6,460 bases of DNA, taken from NCBI GenBank assembly GCA_029007575.1, contig JAQXIB010000040.1:1-6460 (forward strand). Direction: 5' to 3'. Both the position numbers and the translations under genes were made by a program. Below the pieces are notes generated by a model that made no database searches, had not been told where the DNA came from, and was given only the letters and a program-made list of their open reading frames with translations. This DNA is from Clostridiales bacterium. GTDB taxonomy: Bacteria > Bacillota > Clostridia > Oscillospirales > Ruminococcaceae. This document shows, piece after piece, positions 1 to 4,684 of the stretch (positions within the stretch are counted from its first letter, which is position 1; every line of letters begins with the position of its first letter).

Positions 1-177
1 GACATATTGCTTTTCAATGATTTGTTTGGAATAACTTTCCTTGACCAATAAAATAGCAGTATTATCATCCATTCGATACGGCTCGATGGGACTGATCCAA
101 CATTTATATGCGATTTCATTCAGATCTTCCTTGCAGCATTCTTTGACAAGGCTGAATACCTGCATAAATGATTCCAT
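1..177 (-). CDS. dnaA: DnaA chromosomal replication initiator, N-terminal part (runs off the left edge)
   Basis: Read on the minus strand from the ATG at 177-175, the frame is open for 59 codons to the window edge. The product starts MESFMQVFSLVKECC and contains CWISPIEPYRMDDNTAILLV. The W-I-x-P-I-x-P segment followed by a short beta-strand pattern is characteristic of DnaA domain I, which mediates DnaA self-association and contacts with helicase and regulators. The AAA+ and DNA-binding domains lie outside the window. A strong Shine-Dalgarno sequence, GGAGGG, sits at 195-190 on the minus strand, 12 bases before the ATG. This is a rather long spacing, but no in-frame start lies closer. DnaA opens the replication origin and acts in the cytoplasm on DNA. 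The divergent arrangement with rpmH is the usual one in Firmicutes and supports the call. Confidence 0.92.
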   Translation of the reverse strand, partial: MESFMQVFSLVKECCKEDLNEIAYKCWISPIEPYRMDDNTAILLVKESYSKQIIEKQYV

Positions 178-322
178 AGATGTTTTGATCCCTCCAAAAT
201 TAGAAGATAAAAGCGAAAATCAAAAAGACCACTGCCATCGAAAATAACACTTTCAGGCAATGTCTCAATACTTGTCGCGATTTCTTTCTATATCAATTTC
301 GTTCTTTTTTATTATTTTATTT

Positions 323-351
323 ATTATAGCAGGTTTCAATCTTTTTTTCAA
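323..351 (-). promoter_or_regulatory. Probable dnaA promoter (sigma-A type)
   Basis: On the minus strand, TTGAAA (351-346) and TATAAT (328-323) are separated by exactly 17 bases. A TG dinucleotide one base before the -10 hexamer makes it an extended -10. Transcription would start near 316 and give a dnaA leader of about 140 bases. Two TGTCCC direct repeats (368-373 and 378-383, plus strand) lie just upstream of the -35 and could bind a regulator. The function is inferred from consensus match and position only. Confidence 0.65.
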
Positions 352-467
352 CAATTTTCAAAAAGAATGTCCCTATTTGTCCCAAAATTGCCCTTTATTT
401 TGATTTTACCCTCTTTTCCAAGGGGGGACACGTTTTTTTTATTTCTTTTGGATAAAGGCCCTTTTTT

Positions 468-694
468 GGCAGGGCATAATGCTTGGCAGGGGATAATCCC
501 CTGCACCCTAGATCGCGGCAGGGCATAATGCCCTGCACCTTAGATCGCGCACTAAAGTTAATGCAATGATCAAACTTCAATTCCCGCGTTTATACTAATC
601 TTAATTCCGCGAACACGAAACTTACTCCTTTTGCTTACTTCGTCGCGATCTAAGTCCAGGCATTATGCCTGGCAGGGAATTATTCCCTGCCTGG
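468..694 (-). repeat. Composite palindromic repeat element, copy 1 (inverted)
   Basis: Five palindromes frame a unique core. An imperfect copy lies at 468-486 (GCATAATGC core at 474-482). Perfect copies are CAGGGGATAATCCCCTG (487-503), CAGGGCATAATGCCCTG (519-535), CCAGGCATTATGCCTGG (656-672) and CAGGGAATTATTCCCTG (673-689). CCAGGC at 656-661 also pairs with GCCTGG at 689-694, so the right-hand pair nests into a larger hairpin. Palindromes alternate with spacers carrying the motif CTAGATCGCG or its complement. Read on the minus strand, the unit from 672 to 519 (154 bp) aligns with the units at 4408-4559 and within 6067-6390, including GGAGTAAG, TTCGCGG, an ACGCGGG block and GCGCG(A)ATCTAAG. 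The ends are inverted repeats of each other, which suggests a non-autonomous mobile unit. No transposase is present and no target duplication is evident. Confidence 0.8.
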
Positions 695-728
695 ACTGTA
701 AAAATTCACAGTTTTTTTTCATTTTTTA

Positions 729-758
729 TTGACAACAGCCCATTTTATAAGCTATACT
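729..758 (+). promoter_or_regulatory. Probable rpmH operon promoter (sigma-A type)
   Basis: A consensus -35 hexamer TTGACA (729-734) is followed after 18 bases by TATACT (753-758). The expected start of transcription is near 765, which gives a leader of about 218 bases before rpmH. The promoter lies only 34 bases downstream of the repeat element at 468-694. This is the best plus-strand promoter in the window and probably drives rpmH and, by read-through, the genes after it. Confidence 0.72.
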
Positions 759-769
759 ATTAAATTGAA

Positions 770-866
770 CGGTTTCGCCTATTTTTTGGGTAACCGGACC
801 GGTTGAAAAAATGATTTGCCTTCATAAAATAGGAATTTGTCAAGAATTATCTTTTGATATTGACAA
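770..866 (+). promoter_or_regulatory. Structured rpmH mRNA leader with nested inverted repeats
   Basis: CCTATTTT (778-785) pairs with AAAATAGG (826-833). The loop between them contains a perfect smaller hairpin, AACCGG-A-CCGGTT (792-804). CGGTT at 770-774 could pair with AACCG at 792-796 instead, which would give an alternative fold. A third inverted repeat, TTGTCAA (837-843) with TTGACAA (860-866), follows. No poly-U tract comes directly after the hairpins, so a simple terminator is not supported. Long leaders that control ribosomal protein genes are common, but I do not recognise this one, and regulation is inferred. Confidence 0.4.
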
Positions 867-982
867 GACATTTGTTTGATTCGCGCACTGATATTTATTC
901 ACTGATGTTTGATTATGAACGAGCTGTTTTCAGAGCGCTTTCAGACCGGTTTGATTTTGTTGATGTGAAAGGGGGTTTTCTT

Positions 983-1117
983 ATGAAAAGAACCTATCAG
1001 CCAAAGAAATTACAGAGAAAAAAGGTACACGGTTTTCGCAAAAGAATGGCAACGGCAAACGGCCGTAAGGTTTTAGCGCGCAGACGTGCAAGAGGAAGAG
1101 CAAGATTATCTCACTAA
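983..1117 (+). CDS. rpmH: 50S ribosomal protein L34
   Basis: A 44-residue, very basic protein. It begins MKRTYQPKKLQRKKVHGFRK and ends in the arginine-rich segment RRRARGRARLSH, which is the family hallmark over its full length. L34 sits in the large ribosomal subunit and contacts 23S rRNA. The start is the ATG at 983, preceded by the strong site AAAGGGGG (968-975) with a 7-base spacing. The same frame stays open upstream to a TTG at 854, but the family is 44-46 residues long and that part has no ribosome binding site, so the longer form is not used. Its position beside dnaA and before rnpA is the standard arrangement. Confidence 0.98.
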   Translation: MKRTYQPKKLQRKKVHGFRKRMATANGRKVLARRRARGRARLSH

Positions 1118-1137
1118 AATCTGTTTCTTTTTCATGT

Positions 1138-1181
1138 TGTTGTACCGGATAAAATCAAACTTTTTTCCGGTACAGCATTTT
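1138..1181 (+). terminator. Stem-loop after rpmH, possible attenuator or terminator
   Basis: TGTACCGG (1141-1148) pairs with CCGGTACA (1167-1174). Adding outer pairs 1138-1140 with 1175-1177 gives about 11 bp including one G-U. An inner AAAA (1151-1154) can pair with TTTT (1161-1164). TTTTCTCG follows at 1178-1185, with a further run of six T at 1191-1196. The tract is interrupted, so termination may be partial. A partial stop here would fit the need for far more L34 than RNase P protein. This is inference from structure and position. Confidence 0.5.
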
Positions 1182-1247
1182 CTCGTCTTGTCTTTTTTCA
1201 AAGCCAAGGCATTTTTTTATTCAGAAGCATTCTATCGAGCATCAAAG

Positions 1248-1256
1248 TGTTATGAT
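1248..1256 (+). promoter_or_regulatory. Possible internal promoter for rnpA (extended -10)
   Basis: TGTTATGAT (1248-1256) matches an extended -10 (TGN followed by TATGAT), but no good -35 lies 16-18 bases upstream. It falls after the rpmH stem-loop and about 75 bases before the rnpA start, where a secondary promoter would be useful. This is a weak call made on consensus only. Confidence 0.3.
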
Positions 1257-1330
1257 AACTGTAAAAAGGTGGTGACGCGGGCAACGGTGGGTTTCTCCGA
1301 TGTCGGAAAAATCGCATCCTGCTCCTTTTC

Positions 1331-1681
1331 GTGAAGCCGGTTACGCTTAAACTTAACAAGGAGTACAAACGCGCCTATTACCGAGGCAGCTACAAGGCGG
1401 GACCGCTGCTTGTCACTTATGTCATCAAAAATAACCGTCATATGATTCGTTACGGGATTACGACCGGAAAAAAAATCGGCAACGCGGTCAACAGAAATCG
1501 TTCCAGACGGATCATCCGTGCAGCGTTTCGTCAGCTTCTTGAGGATTTTTCCTTCTCCGATTTTCCGGAAGGTTTGGATTTTGTCTTTGTCGCAAGAGAA
1601 AAAACGCCGGAATCAAAATCAACCGATATTTACAAAACCATGAAATATCAGGTTTCGCACCTTCTGTCTAAACAAAAATAA
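1331..1681 (+). CDS. rnpA: Ribonuclease P protein component
   Basis: A 116-residue basic protein, the usual length for RnpA. It binds the RNase P RNA and helps it cleave the 5' leader from precursor tRNAs. The family signature lies at residues 51-67, NAVNRNRSRRIIRAAFR, containing the conserved RNR motif. It is preceded by YGITTGKKIG (41-50) and followed by the DFVFVARE strand (83-90). The start is GTG at 1331, giving MKPVTLKLNKEYKRAYYRGS, which aligns with the normal N-terminus. No other ATG, GTG or TTG is available upstream in this frame before the stop at 1262. The start lacks a Shine-Dalgarno site: the 20 bases before it are pyrimidine-rich. It overlaps as GTGA the stop of a small open frame ending at 1334, so coupled translation is possible. 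The gap to rpmH is 213 bases. Confidence 0.96.
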   Translation: MKPVTLKLNKEYKRAYYRGSYKAGPLLVTYVIKNNRHMIRYGITTGKKIGNAVNRNRSRRIIRAAFRQLLEDFSFSDFPEGLDFVFVAREKTPESKSTDIYKTMKYQVSHLLSKQK

Positions 1682-1744
1682 ACGGAATTGCTATTGATTT
1701 TTAAAAGTACAAATAGGTTTTTGTGATTTTTATGAGGTGGGTGT

Positions 1745-2317
1745 ATGTTTGCCGAACAATCCGAATTGGAAGAAAAACAGGAAAATTCGGGATATCATCA
1801 CTCCGATCAGCAGGATAGCTTGCCACAGCAACAAGCCGGTGCGCAATCTAAGTCCGGGCATTATGCCTCTCAAATAGAATCAGATTTTTTATCAGAGGAA
1901 AAGTGCGGGCAGGATAGCTTGTTACAGCAACAAGCCGGTGCACAATCTAAGTCCAGGCATTATGCCTCTCAAATAGAATCAGATTTTTCATCAGAGGAAA
2001 AATGCGGGCAAAATAGCTTGTCACAGCAAGAAGTTTGTGCGCAAAATAAGTCCAGGCATTATGCCTGGTGGAATCCACTGTATTGGATCACGGTGGGAAT
2101 CATTCGTTTTTATCGTAAATTTATTTCACCGATGAAAGCGCCTTGCTGCCGTTTTTTACCGACCTGCTCCGAGTATGCGCTCGAGGCATTTCGCAGACAT
2201 GGCTTTTTCAAAGGACTTTTTCTTTCCGTTCGAAGAATATTCAGATGCAACCCTTTCGGCAAGGGCGGATTTGATCCGGTACCGTCTGATTTTCATATAT
2301 TTAAAAAAAGAAAGTAG
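1745..2317 (+). CDS. yidD: Membrane protein insertion efficiency factor YidD with a repeat-built N-terminal extension
   Basis: The C-terminal 82 residues (109-190) are a complete YidD: IIRFYRKFISPMKAPCCRF, then LPTCSEYALEAFRRHG, then RRIFRCNPFGKGGFDPVP, with the conserved Cys-Arg-Phe and Pro-Thr-Cys-Ser elements. YidD is a small protein at the inner face of the membrane that assists YidC-dependent insertion, and yidC follows directly. The family is normally about 70-90 residues. Here about 108 residues precede the core, consisting of 22 acidic, Gln-rich residues and then a 33-residue unit repeated 2.6 times (23-55, 56-88, 89-108). The extension is polar, contains no membrane segment and is probably disordered. 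The ATG at 1745 has a good site, GAGGTGG (1734-1740). The only internal candidate near the core is GTG at 2093 (V117), which lacks a clear ribosome site. The YidD call is very sure. That the extension is translated is likely but unproven. Confidence 0.93.
   Translation: MFAEQSELEEKQENSGYHHSDQQDSLPQQQAGAQSKSGHYASQIESDFLSEEKCGQDSLLQQQAGAQSKSRHYASQIESDFSSEEKCGQNSLSQQEVCAQNKSRHYAWWNPLYWITVGIIRFYRKFISPMKAPCCRFLPTCSEYALEAFRRHGFFKGLFLSVRRIFRCNPFGKGGFDPVPSDFHIFKKRK
1811..2068 (+). repeat. 99-bp in-frame tandem repeat in yidD carrying the palindromic element end
   Basis: Two full units (1811-1909 and 1910-2008) and a partial third (2009-2068) repeat with a period of exactly 99 bases, or 33 codons. 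Units 1 and 2 differ at 6 of 99 positions. Four changes alter residues (Pro to Leu by two changes, Gly to Arg, Leu to Ser) and two are silent, which fits a recent duplication under weak constraint. Each unit contains a stretch (about 1841-1868, 1940-1967 and 2039-2068) that matches the right end of the intergenic element: AATCTAAGTCC or AAATAAGTCC followed by a palindrome. The third ends in an intact CCAGGCATTATGCCTGG (2052-2068), while the first two have lost the outer bases. The encoded peptides are SKSGHYA (35-41), SKSRHYA (68-74) and NKSRHYA (101-107). Confidence 0.9.
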
Positions 2318-2348
2318 TTCACAGCTAGGGGAAAAATATAGCTGTGAA
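2318..2348 (+). promoter_or_regulatory. Perfect 10-bp stem-loop directly after the yidD stop codon
   Basis: TTCACAGCTA (2318-2327) pairs perfectly with TAGCTGTGAA (2339-2348) around an 11-base purine-rich loop. It starts on the first base after the yidD TAG. It lacks a following U-run, so it is more likely an mRNA stabiliser or processing signal between yidD and yidC than a terminator. The role is inferred. Confidence 0.45.
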
Positions 2349-2371
2349 ATGCGGTTTGATCGCTTGTCTTT

Positions 2372-2404
2372 TCCTGCCAAGGCAGGAGGGCCGCAGAAAG
2401 GAAA
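2372..2404 (+). promoter_or_regulatory. Palindrome overlapping the purine-rich region ahead of yidC
   Basis: TCCTGCC (2372-2378) and GGCAGGA (2381-2387) form a palindrome with only AA between the arms. The right arm overlaps AGGAGGG (2384-2390), a Shine-Dalgarno-like site that lies too far (23 bases) from the yidC ATG. A second site, AGAAAGGA (2395-2402), is nearer. An ATG at 2406 opens a six-codon out-of-frame ORF that overlaps the true start. Folding could affect how ribosomes enter yidC. The effect is speculative. Confidence 0.3.
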
Positions 2405-2413
2405 CATGAATTT

Positions 2414-3523
2414 ATGGGATTTTTAGGTACTCCGTTAGGTTGGATCATGTGGGCAATTTACAGCGTTGTCGGCAATTTCACGGTTGCCTTGATTTTGTTT
2501 ACGGTAATCACGAAAGCGCTGTTGTTCCCGTTGTCCATTAAGCAGCAGAAAAATACCGCCAGAATGGCTGCTTTCCGTCCGCAGCAAGAGGCGTTGATGA
2601 AGAAATACGGCAATAACAAGCAGAAATATCAGGAAGAACTGATGAAGTTGTATGAGCAGGAAGGCTACAATCCCATGAGTGGTTGTTTGCCGATGCTGAT
2701 ACAGTTCCCGATTTTGTTCGGTTTGATCGATGTTATTTATAAGCCGCTGACCCACATCGCGCATCTTTCCGCCGATACCATCGCAAAAATGAAAGAAATC
2801 GCGGAAAAGGCGGGCGGCATCCTCGGAACAAACACTTATGCGCAGGAAATTGATATCATCAATGCGCTTAACAACGGAAAGGAATCTCTCTTTGCCGGAC
2901 AGATCAGCGCCGACATCATCGAGAAAGCACAGCATATTGATCTGAATTTTCTGGGCATTAACCTAGGCGAACGTCCGACATGGGCATTTAATCTGCTGGT
3001 TTTGATCCCGATCCTTTCGGGTATTACCTCGCTTCTCGTTTCGATTTACTCGATGAGAGTAAACCAAGCCGCACAGGGCGATCAGGCAGGCGGCGGAGCA
3101 ATGAAGGGCATGATGTATATTATGCCGCTGTTCTCGGTCTTTTTTGCCTTTCAGGTACCTGCCGGCGTTGGTTTTTACTGGATCATTTCCAACCTGCTGT
3201 CGGGATTGCAGACTTTTATCCTCAACAAGATATGGAGTCCTGCTAAAGTTGCCGCCAAGCTGGAAGCCGATCGTGCCGCAGGCAAGCTGAAGAAAAAGAA
3301 GCCTTCCAAATTCCAAGAGGCGATGAAAGCCGCACAAGCACAGCAGGCAGGACAAGCACCCAATAAAAATGCTCCTGTTTTGACGAAACCGACTCCGGAG
3401 GAAGAAGCTGCGGGACTGTCTCAGAAAGAGATCAATCGACGCAGACTTGCCGCCGCGCGAAAACGTGACGCCGAAAAATACGGTGAGGAATACGTGGAAG
3501 TTACAGATGACGATCTAAAATAA
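2414..3523 (+). CDS. yidC: Membrane protein insertase YidC/OxaA/SpoIIIJ family
   Basis: A 369-residue polytopic membrane protein that inserts proteins into the cytoplasmic membrane, alone or with SecYEG. Hydrophobic segments lie near residues 20-42, 91-112, 191-213 and 233-270 (the last long enough for two spans). This is the five-helix core of Gram-positive YidC. The cytoplasmic loop carries LSIKQQKNTARMAAFRPQ and then YNPMSGCLPMLIQFPILFGL (85-104), a family hallmark. Lys34 in VITKALLFPL sits where many homologues have the groove arginine. No lipobox or signal peptide is visible, unlike the Bacillus lipoprotein forms. The loop at 113-190 is extracytoplasmic by topology. The tail after 272 has a Lys cluster (KLKKKK, 291-296) and a charged, Gln/Ala-rich end that probably contacts the ribosome. 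It starts at ATG 2414, 96 bases after yidD and 27 bases before jag, so co-expression is likely. Confidence 0.97.
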   Translation: MGFLGTPLGWIMWAIYSVVGNFTVALILFTVITKALLFPLSIKQQKNTARMAAFRPQQEALMKKYGNNKQKYQEELMKLYEQEGYNPMSGCLPMLIQFPILFGLIDVIYKPLTHIAHLSADTIAKMKEIAEKAGGILGTNTYAQEIDIINALNNGKESLFAGQISADIIEKAQHIDLNFLGINLGERPTWAFNLLVLIPILSGITSLLVSIYSMRVNQAAQGDQAGGGAMKGMMYIMPLFSVFFAFQVPAGVGFYWIISNLLSGLQTFILNKIWSPAKVAAKLEADRAAGKLKKKKPSKFQEAMKAAQAQQAGQAPNKNAPVLTKPTPEEEAAGLSQKEINRRRLAAARKRDAEKYGEEYVEVTDDDLK

Positions 3524-3550
3524 ATTGCATATAGAAAGGAAAAGAGTGCT

Positions 3551-4354
3551 ATGATCAGAGAGGCAATTATCGTTGACAACGATCTTGATACCGCGATTGA
3601 AAAAGGCTGCGCAGAGTTGGGTATTGCGCGCGAGGATTGCAATGTAGAGGTACTGGAACGCGCGAAAAAAGGATTGTTCGGGAAAATCAAAACCGGCGCG
3701 AAGGTGCGCGTCTATGTAGAGGAAGAAGAATCCAAGCTGATGCTTGCGAAGGTTTATTTGCTGGATGTTCTGGAGCAGCTCGGCATCCAGAACGCCAATC
3801 TTGAGGTAGAGGAAAAAGAGGATTTCGCCATTATCAATATTGAGGGAGATAATCTGGGCACTATCATCGGACGTCGGGGAGAAACGCTTGACGCGCTTCA
3901 ATACCTGACTTCGCTGGTATGCAACCGCGCAAAAGGCGATTATTACAAGATCACGCTAGACTGCTGCAATTACCGCAGCAAACGGGAGGAAACACTGCGC
4001 GAGCTTGCTGTGAAGATCTCCAAGCAGGTTCTCAAAACCGGCAGAAATTCGGTGCTGGAGCCGATGAATCCGTATGAGAGAAGAATCATTCATGCGGTGA
4101 TTTCCGAAATCGAAGGGGTCAGCTCCAAGTCGGTTGGAGAGGATCCGAACCGCAAGGTAGTGATCATGAGCACCAATCCTAAAAAATCGAATCAAGGACG
4201 TGGCGGCAGAGGCGGTCGCAGGCGCGACGATCGCCGCAGAAATGAAAGTGACAAGCCGGCTGAGCAGAGCGAAGAAAAAGCGGAACACATTTCGGATGAA
4301 GAATATTTAAAGATGCTGGGCGACGGCGCGTTGTATTCAAAAATTGAATTATAA
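3551..4354 (+). CDS. jag: Jag (KhpB/EloR-type) RNA-binding protein with KH and R3H domains
   Basis: A 267-residue cytoplasmic protein with the three Jag modules in order. The Jag-N domain covers residues 1-55, including KKGLFGKIKTGAKVRV (39-54). The KH domain has its GRRG nucleic-acid loop at 107-110, followed by ETLDALQYLTSLV. The R3H domain has RRIIH at 177-181 and extends to about 206. Homologues bind RNA, partner with KhpA and influence cell elongation and division in streptococci. The name comes from being next to spoIIIJ, a yidC homologue, as here. The family usually ends soon after R3H. This one adds a tail of about 60 residues: Arg-Gly rich (QGRGGRGGRRRDDRRR, 215-230), then acidic, then EEYLKMLGDGALYSKIEL. 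The start ATG has AAAGGA (3535-3540) ten bases upstream. There is no transfer signal. The assignment is firm, but the tail's role is unknown. Confidence 0.96.
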   Translation: MIREAIIVDNDLDTAIEKGCAELGIAREDCNVEVLERAKKGLFGKIKTGAKVRVYVEEEESKLMLAKVYLLDVLEQLGIQNANLEVEEKEDFAIINIEGDNLGTIIGRRGETLDALQYLTSLVCNRAKGDYYKITLDCCNYRSKREETLRELAVKISKQVLKTGRNSVLEPMNPYERRIIHAVISEIEGVSSKSVGEDPNRKVVIMSTNPKKSNQGRGGRGGRRRDDRRRNESDKPAEQSEEKAEHISDEEYLKMLGDGALYSKIEL

Positions 4355-4362
4355 TCATTCAC

Positions 4363-4392
4363 GGCGCCCAAGGCATTTTTGCTTTGGGCGCC
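4363..4392 (+). terminator. GC-rich hairpin after jag, terminator-like but without a U-tract
   Basis: GGCGCCCAA (4363-4371) pairs with TTGGGCGCC (4384-4392), 9 bp, with an inner GC/GC pair. It lies 8 bases after the jag stop codon. The five T residues are in the loop, not after the stem, so classic intrinsic termination is doubtful. The last two bases overlap the first palindrome of the repeat element, which runs on directly. Together they may form a 3'-end protecting structure. Confidence 0.45.
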
Positions 4393-4559
4393 AGGCATAA
4401 TGCCTGGCAGGGGATAATCCCCTGCACCCTAGATCGCGGGAAGGCAAGTGAAAGAATTAGGCTTTCTACTCGCGGAATAAGGTGAGTGTAACCGCGGGCG
4501 TTAAAATGTAATCACTACATCAACTTGGTTCGCGAATTAAGTCCAGGCATTATGCCTGC
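4391..4559 (+). repeat. Composite palindromic repeat element, copy 2
   Basis: CCAGGCATAATGCCTGG (4391-4407) and CAGGGGATAATCCCCTG (4408-4424) lie back to back. A core of about 118 bases follows, and CCAGGCATTATGCCTGC (4543-4559) closes the unit with only its last base unpaired. The unit 4408-4559 is 152 bp, close to the 154 bp of copy 1. The left end reads CACCCTAGATCGCG and the right end CGCGAATTAAGTCC, so the two ends are imperfect inverted repeats beyond the palindromes. The core shares GGCTTTCTACTCGCGGAATA with the copy at 6050-6426. It fills most of the jag-mnmE gap and encodes nothing evident. Confidence 0.8.
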
Positions 4560-4578
4560 TGCCTAAGCACCTCGAACG

Positions 4579-4619
4579 GTTGCCGCAGTAAGCGGCAACG
4601 CGGCGTCATATTTGCCGCG
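4579..4619 (+). promoter_or_regulatory. Leader hairpins ahead of mnmE with alternative pairings
   Basis: GTTGCCGC (4579-4586) pairs with GCGGCAAC (4592-4599), 8 bp with a 5-base loop. CGCGGC (4599-4604) pairs with GCCGCG (4614-4619). The motif therefore occurs as GCCGC, GCGGC, GCGGC, GCCGC in order, so the first copy could instead pair with the third and the second with the fourth. Such mutually exclusive pairings are typical of RNA switches, but I do not recognise a known class, and no promoter upstream is clear. Confidence 0.4.
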
Positions 4620-4634
4620 AGTGAAGAGGTGACA

Positions 4635-4665
4635 GTCAAAAACAATCCGGTGAATTGTTTTTGAC
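4635..4665 (+). promoter_or_regulatory. Perfect 12-bp inverted repeat just before the mnmE ribosome binding site
   Basis: GTCAAAAACAAT (4635-4646) and ATTGTTTTTGAC (4654-4665) match over all 12 positions around the loop CCGGTGA. The right arm ends three bases before AGGAGG (4669-4674), which serves the ATG at 4685. No U-run follows outside the stem. It could be an RNA hairpin limiting ribosome access, or a DNA operator for a dimeric regulator. Confidence 0.55.
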
Positions 4666-4684
4666 AAGAGGAGGAATTGTAAAT

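Larger units (their letters stand above)
178..982. other. Divergent dnaA/rpmH intergenic region
   Basis: I see no convincing gene here. From left to right it holds the dnaA leader (178-316), the dnaA promoter, an AT-rich stretch (about 295-360), paired TGTCCC repeats, a composite palindromic repeat element (468-694), the rpmH promoter (729-758) and a structured rpmH leader (about 765-982). In many Firmicutes part of the replication origin lies in this interval. I searched both strands for DnaA boxes of the TTATNCACA type and found only near matches, for example TTATTCACT at 895-903, so I cannot place an origin here. The unwinding region may lie on the other side of dnaA. Confidence 0.6.

Noticed and set aside
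41..247. Plus-strand frame of 68 codons over the left end
   Set aside because: It lies antisense to the recognisable DnaA N-terminus and has no family features or ribosome site.
395..580. Minus-strand 61-codon frame across repeat copy 1
   Set aside because: It is formed mainly from repeat sequence, with no ribosome site or recognisable protein.
468..694. CRISPR-like array
   Set aside because: The palindromes are short, vary in sequence and have irregular or no spacers. No cas gene is present.
895..903. DnaA-box-like TTATTCACT
   Set aside because: One mismatch to TTATNCACA and isolated in the rpmH leader. A single near match does not support an origin.
854..1117. Longer rpmH reading frame starting at TTG 854
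   Set aside because: L34 is 44-46 residues, and the strong ribosome site and conserved MKRTYQP start are at 983. The upstream part resembles no L34.
1086..1334. 82-codon frame overlapping the end of rpmH and the start of rnpA
   Set aside because: It starts inside rpmH and its product is low-complexity and Phe/Lys rich. Only its last 20 codons are considered, as a possible leader peptide.
2093..2317. Short yidD starting at GTG 2093
   Set aside because: No clear Shine-Dalgarno site precedes it, whereas ATG 1745 has a good one and the frame is open throughout. It remains a possibility only if the extension is not translated.
2435..2935. Long minus-strand frame opposite yidC
   Set aside because: It is a shadow of the complete yidC frame, with a composition typical of antisense translation.
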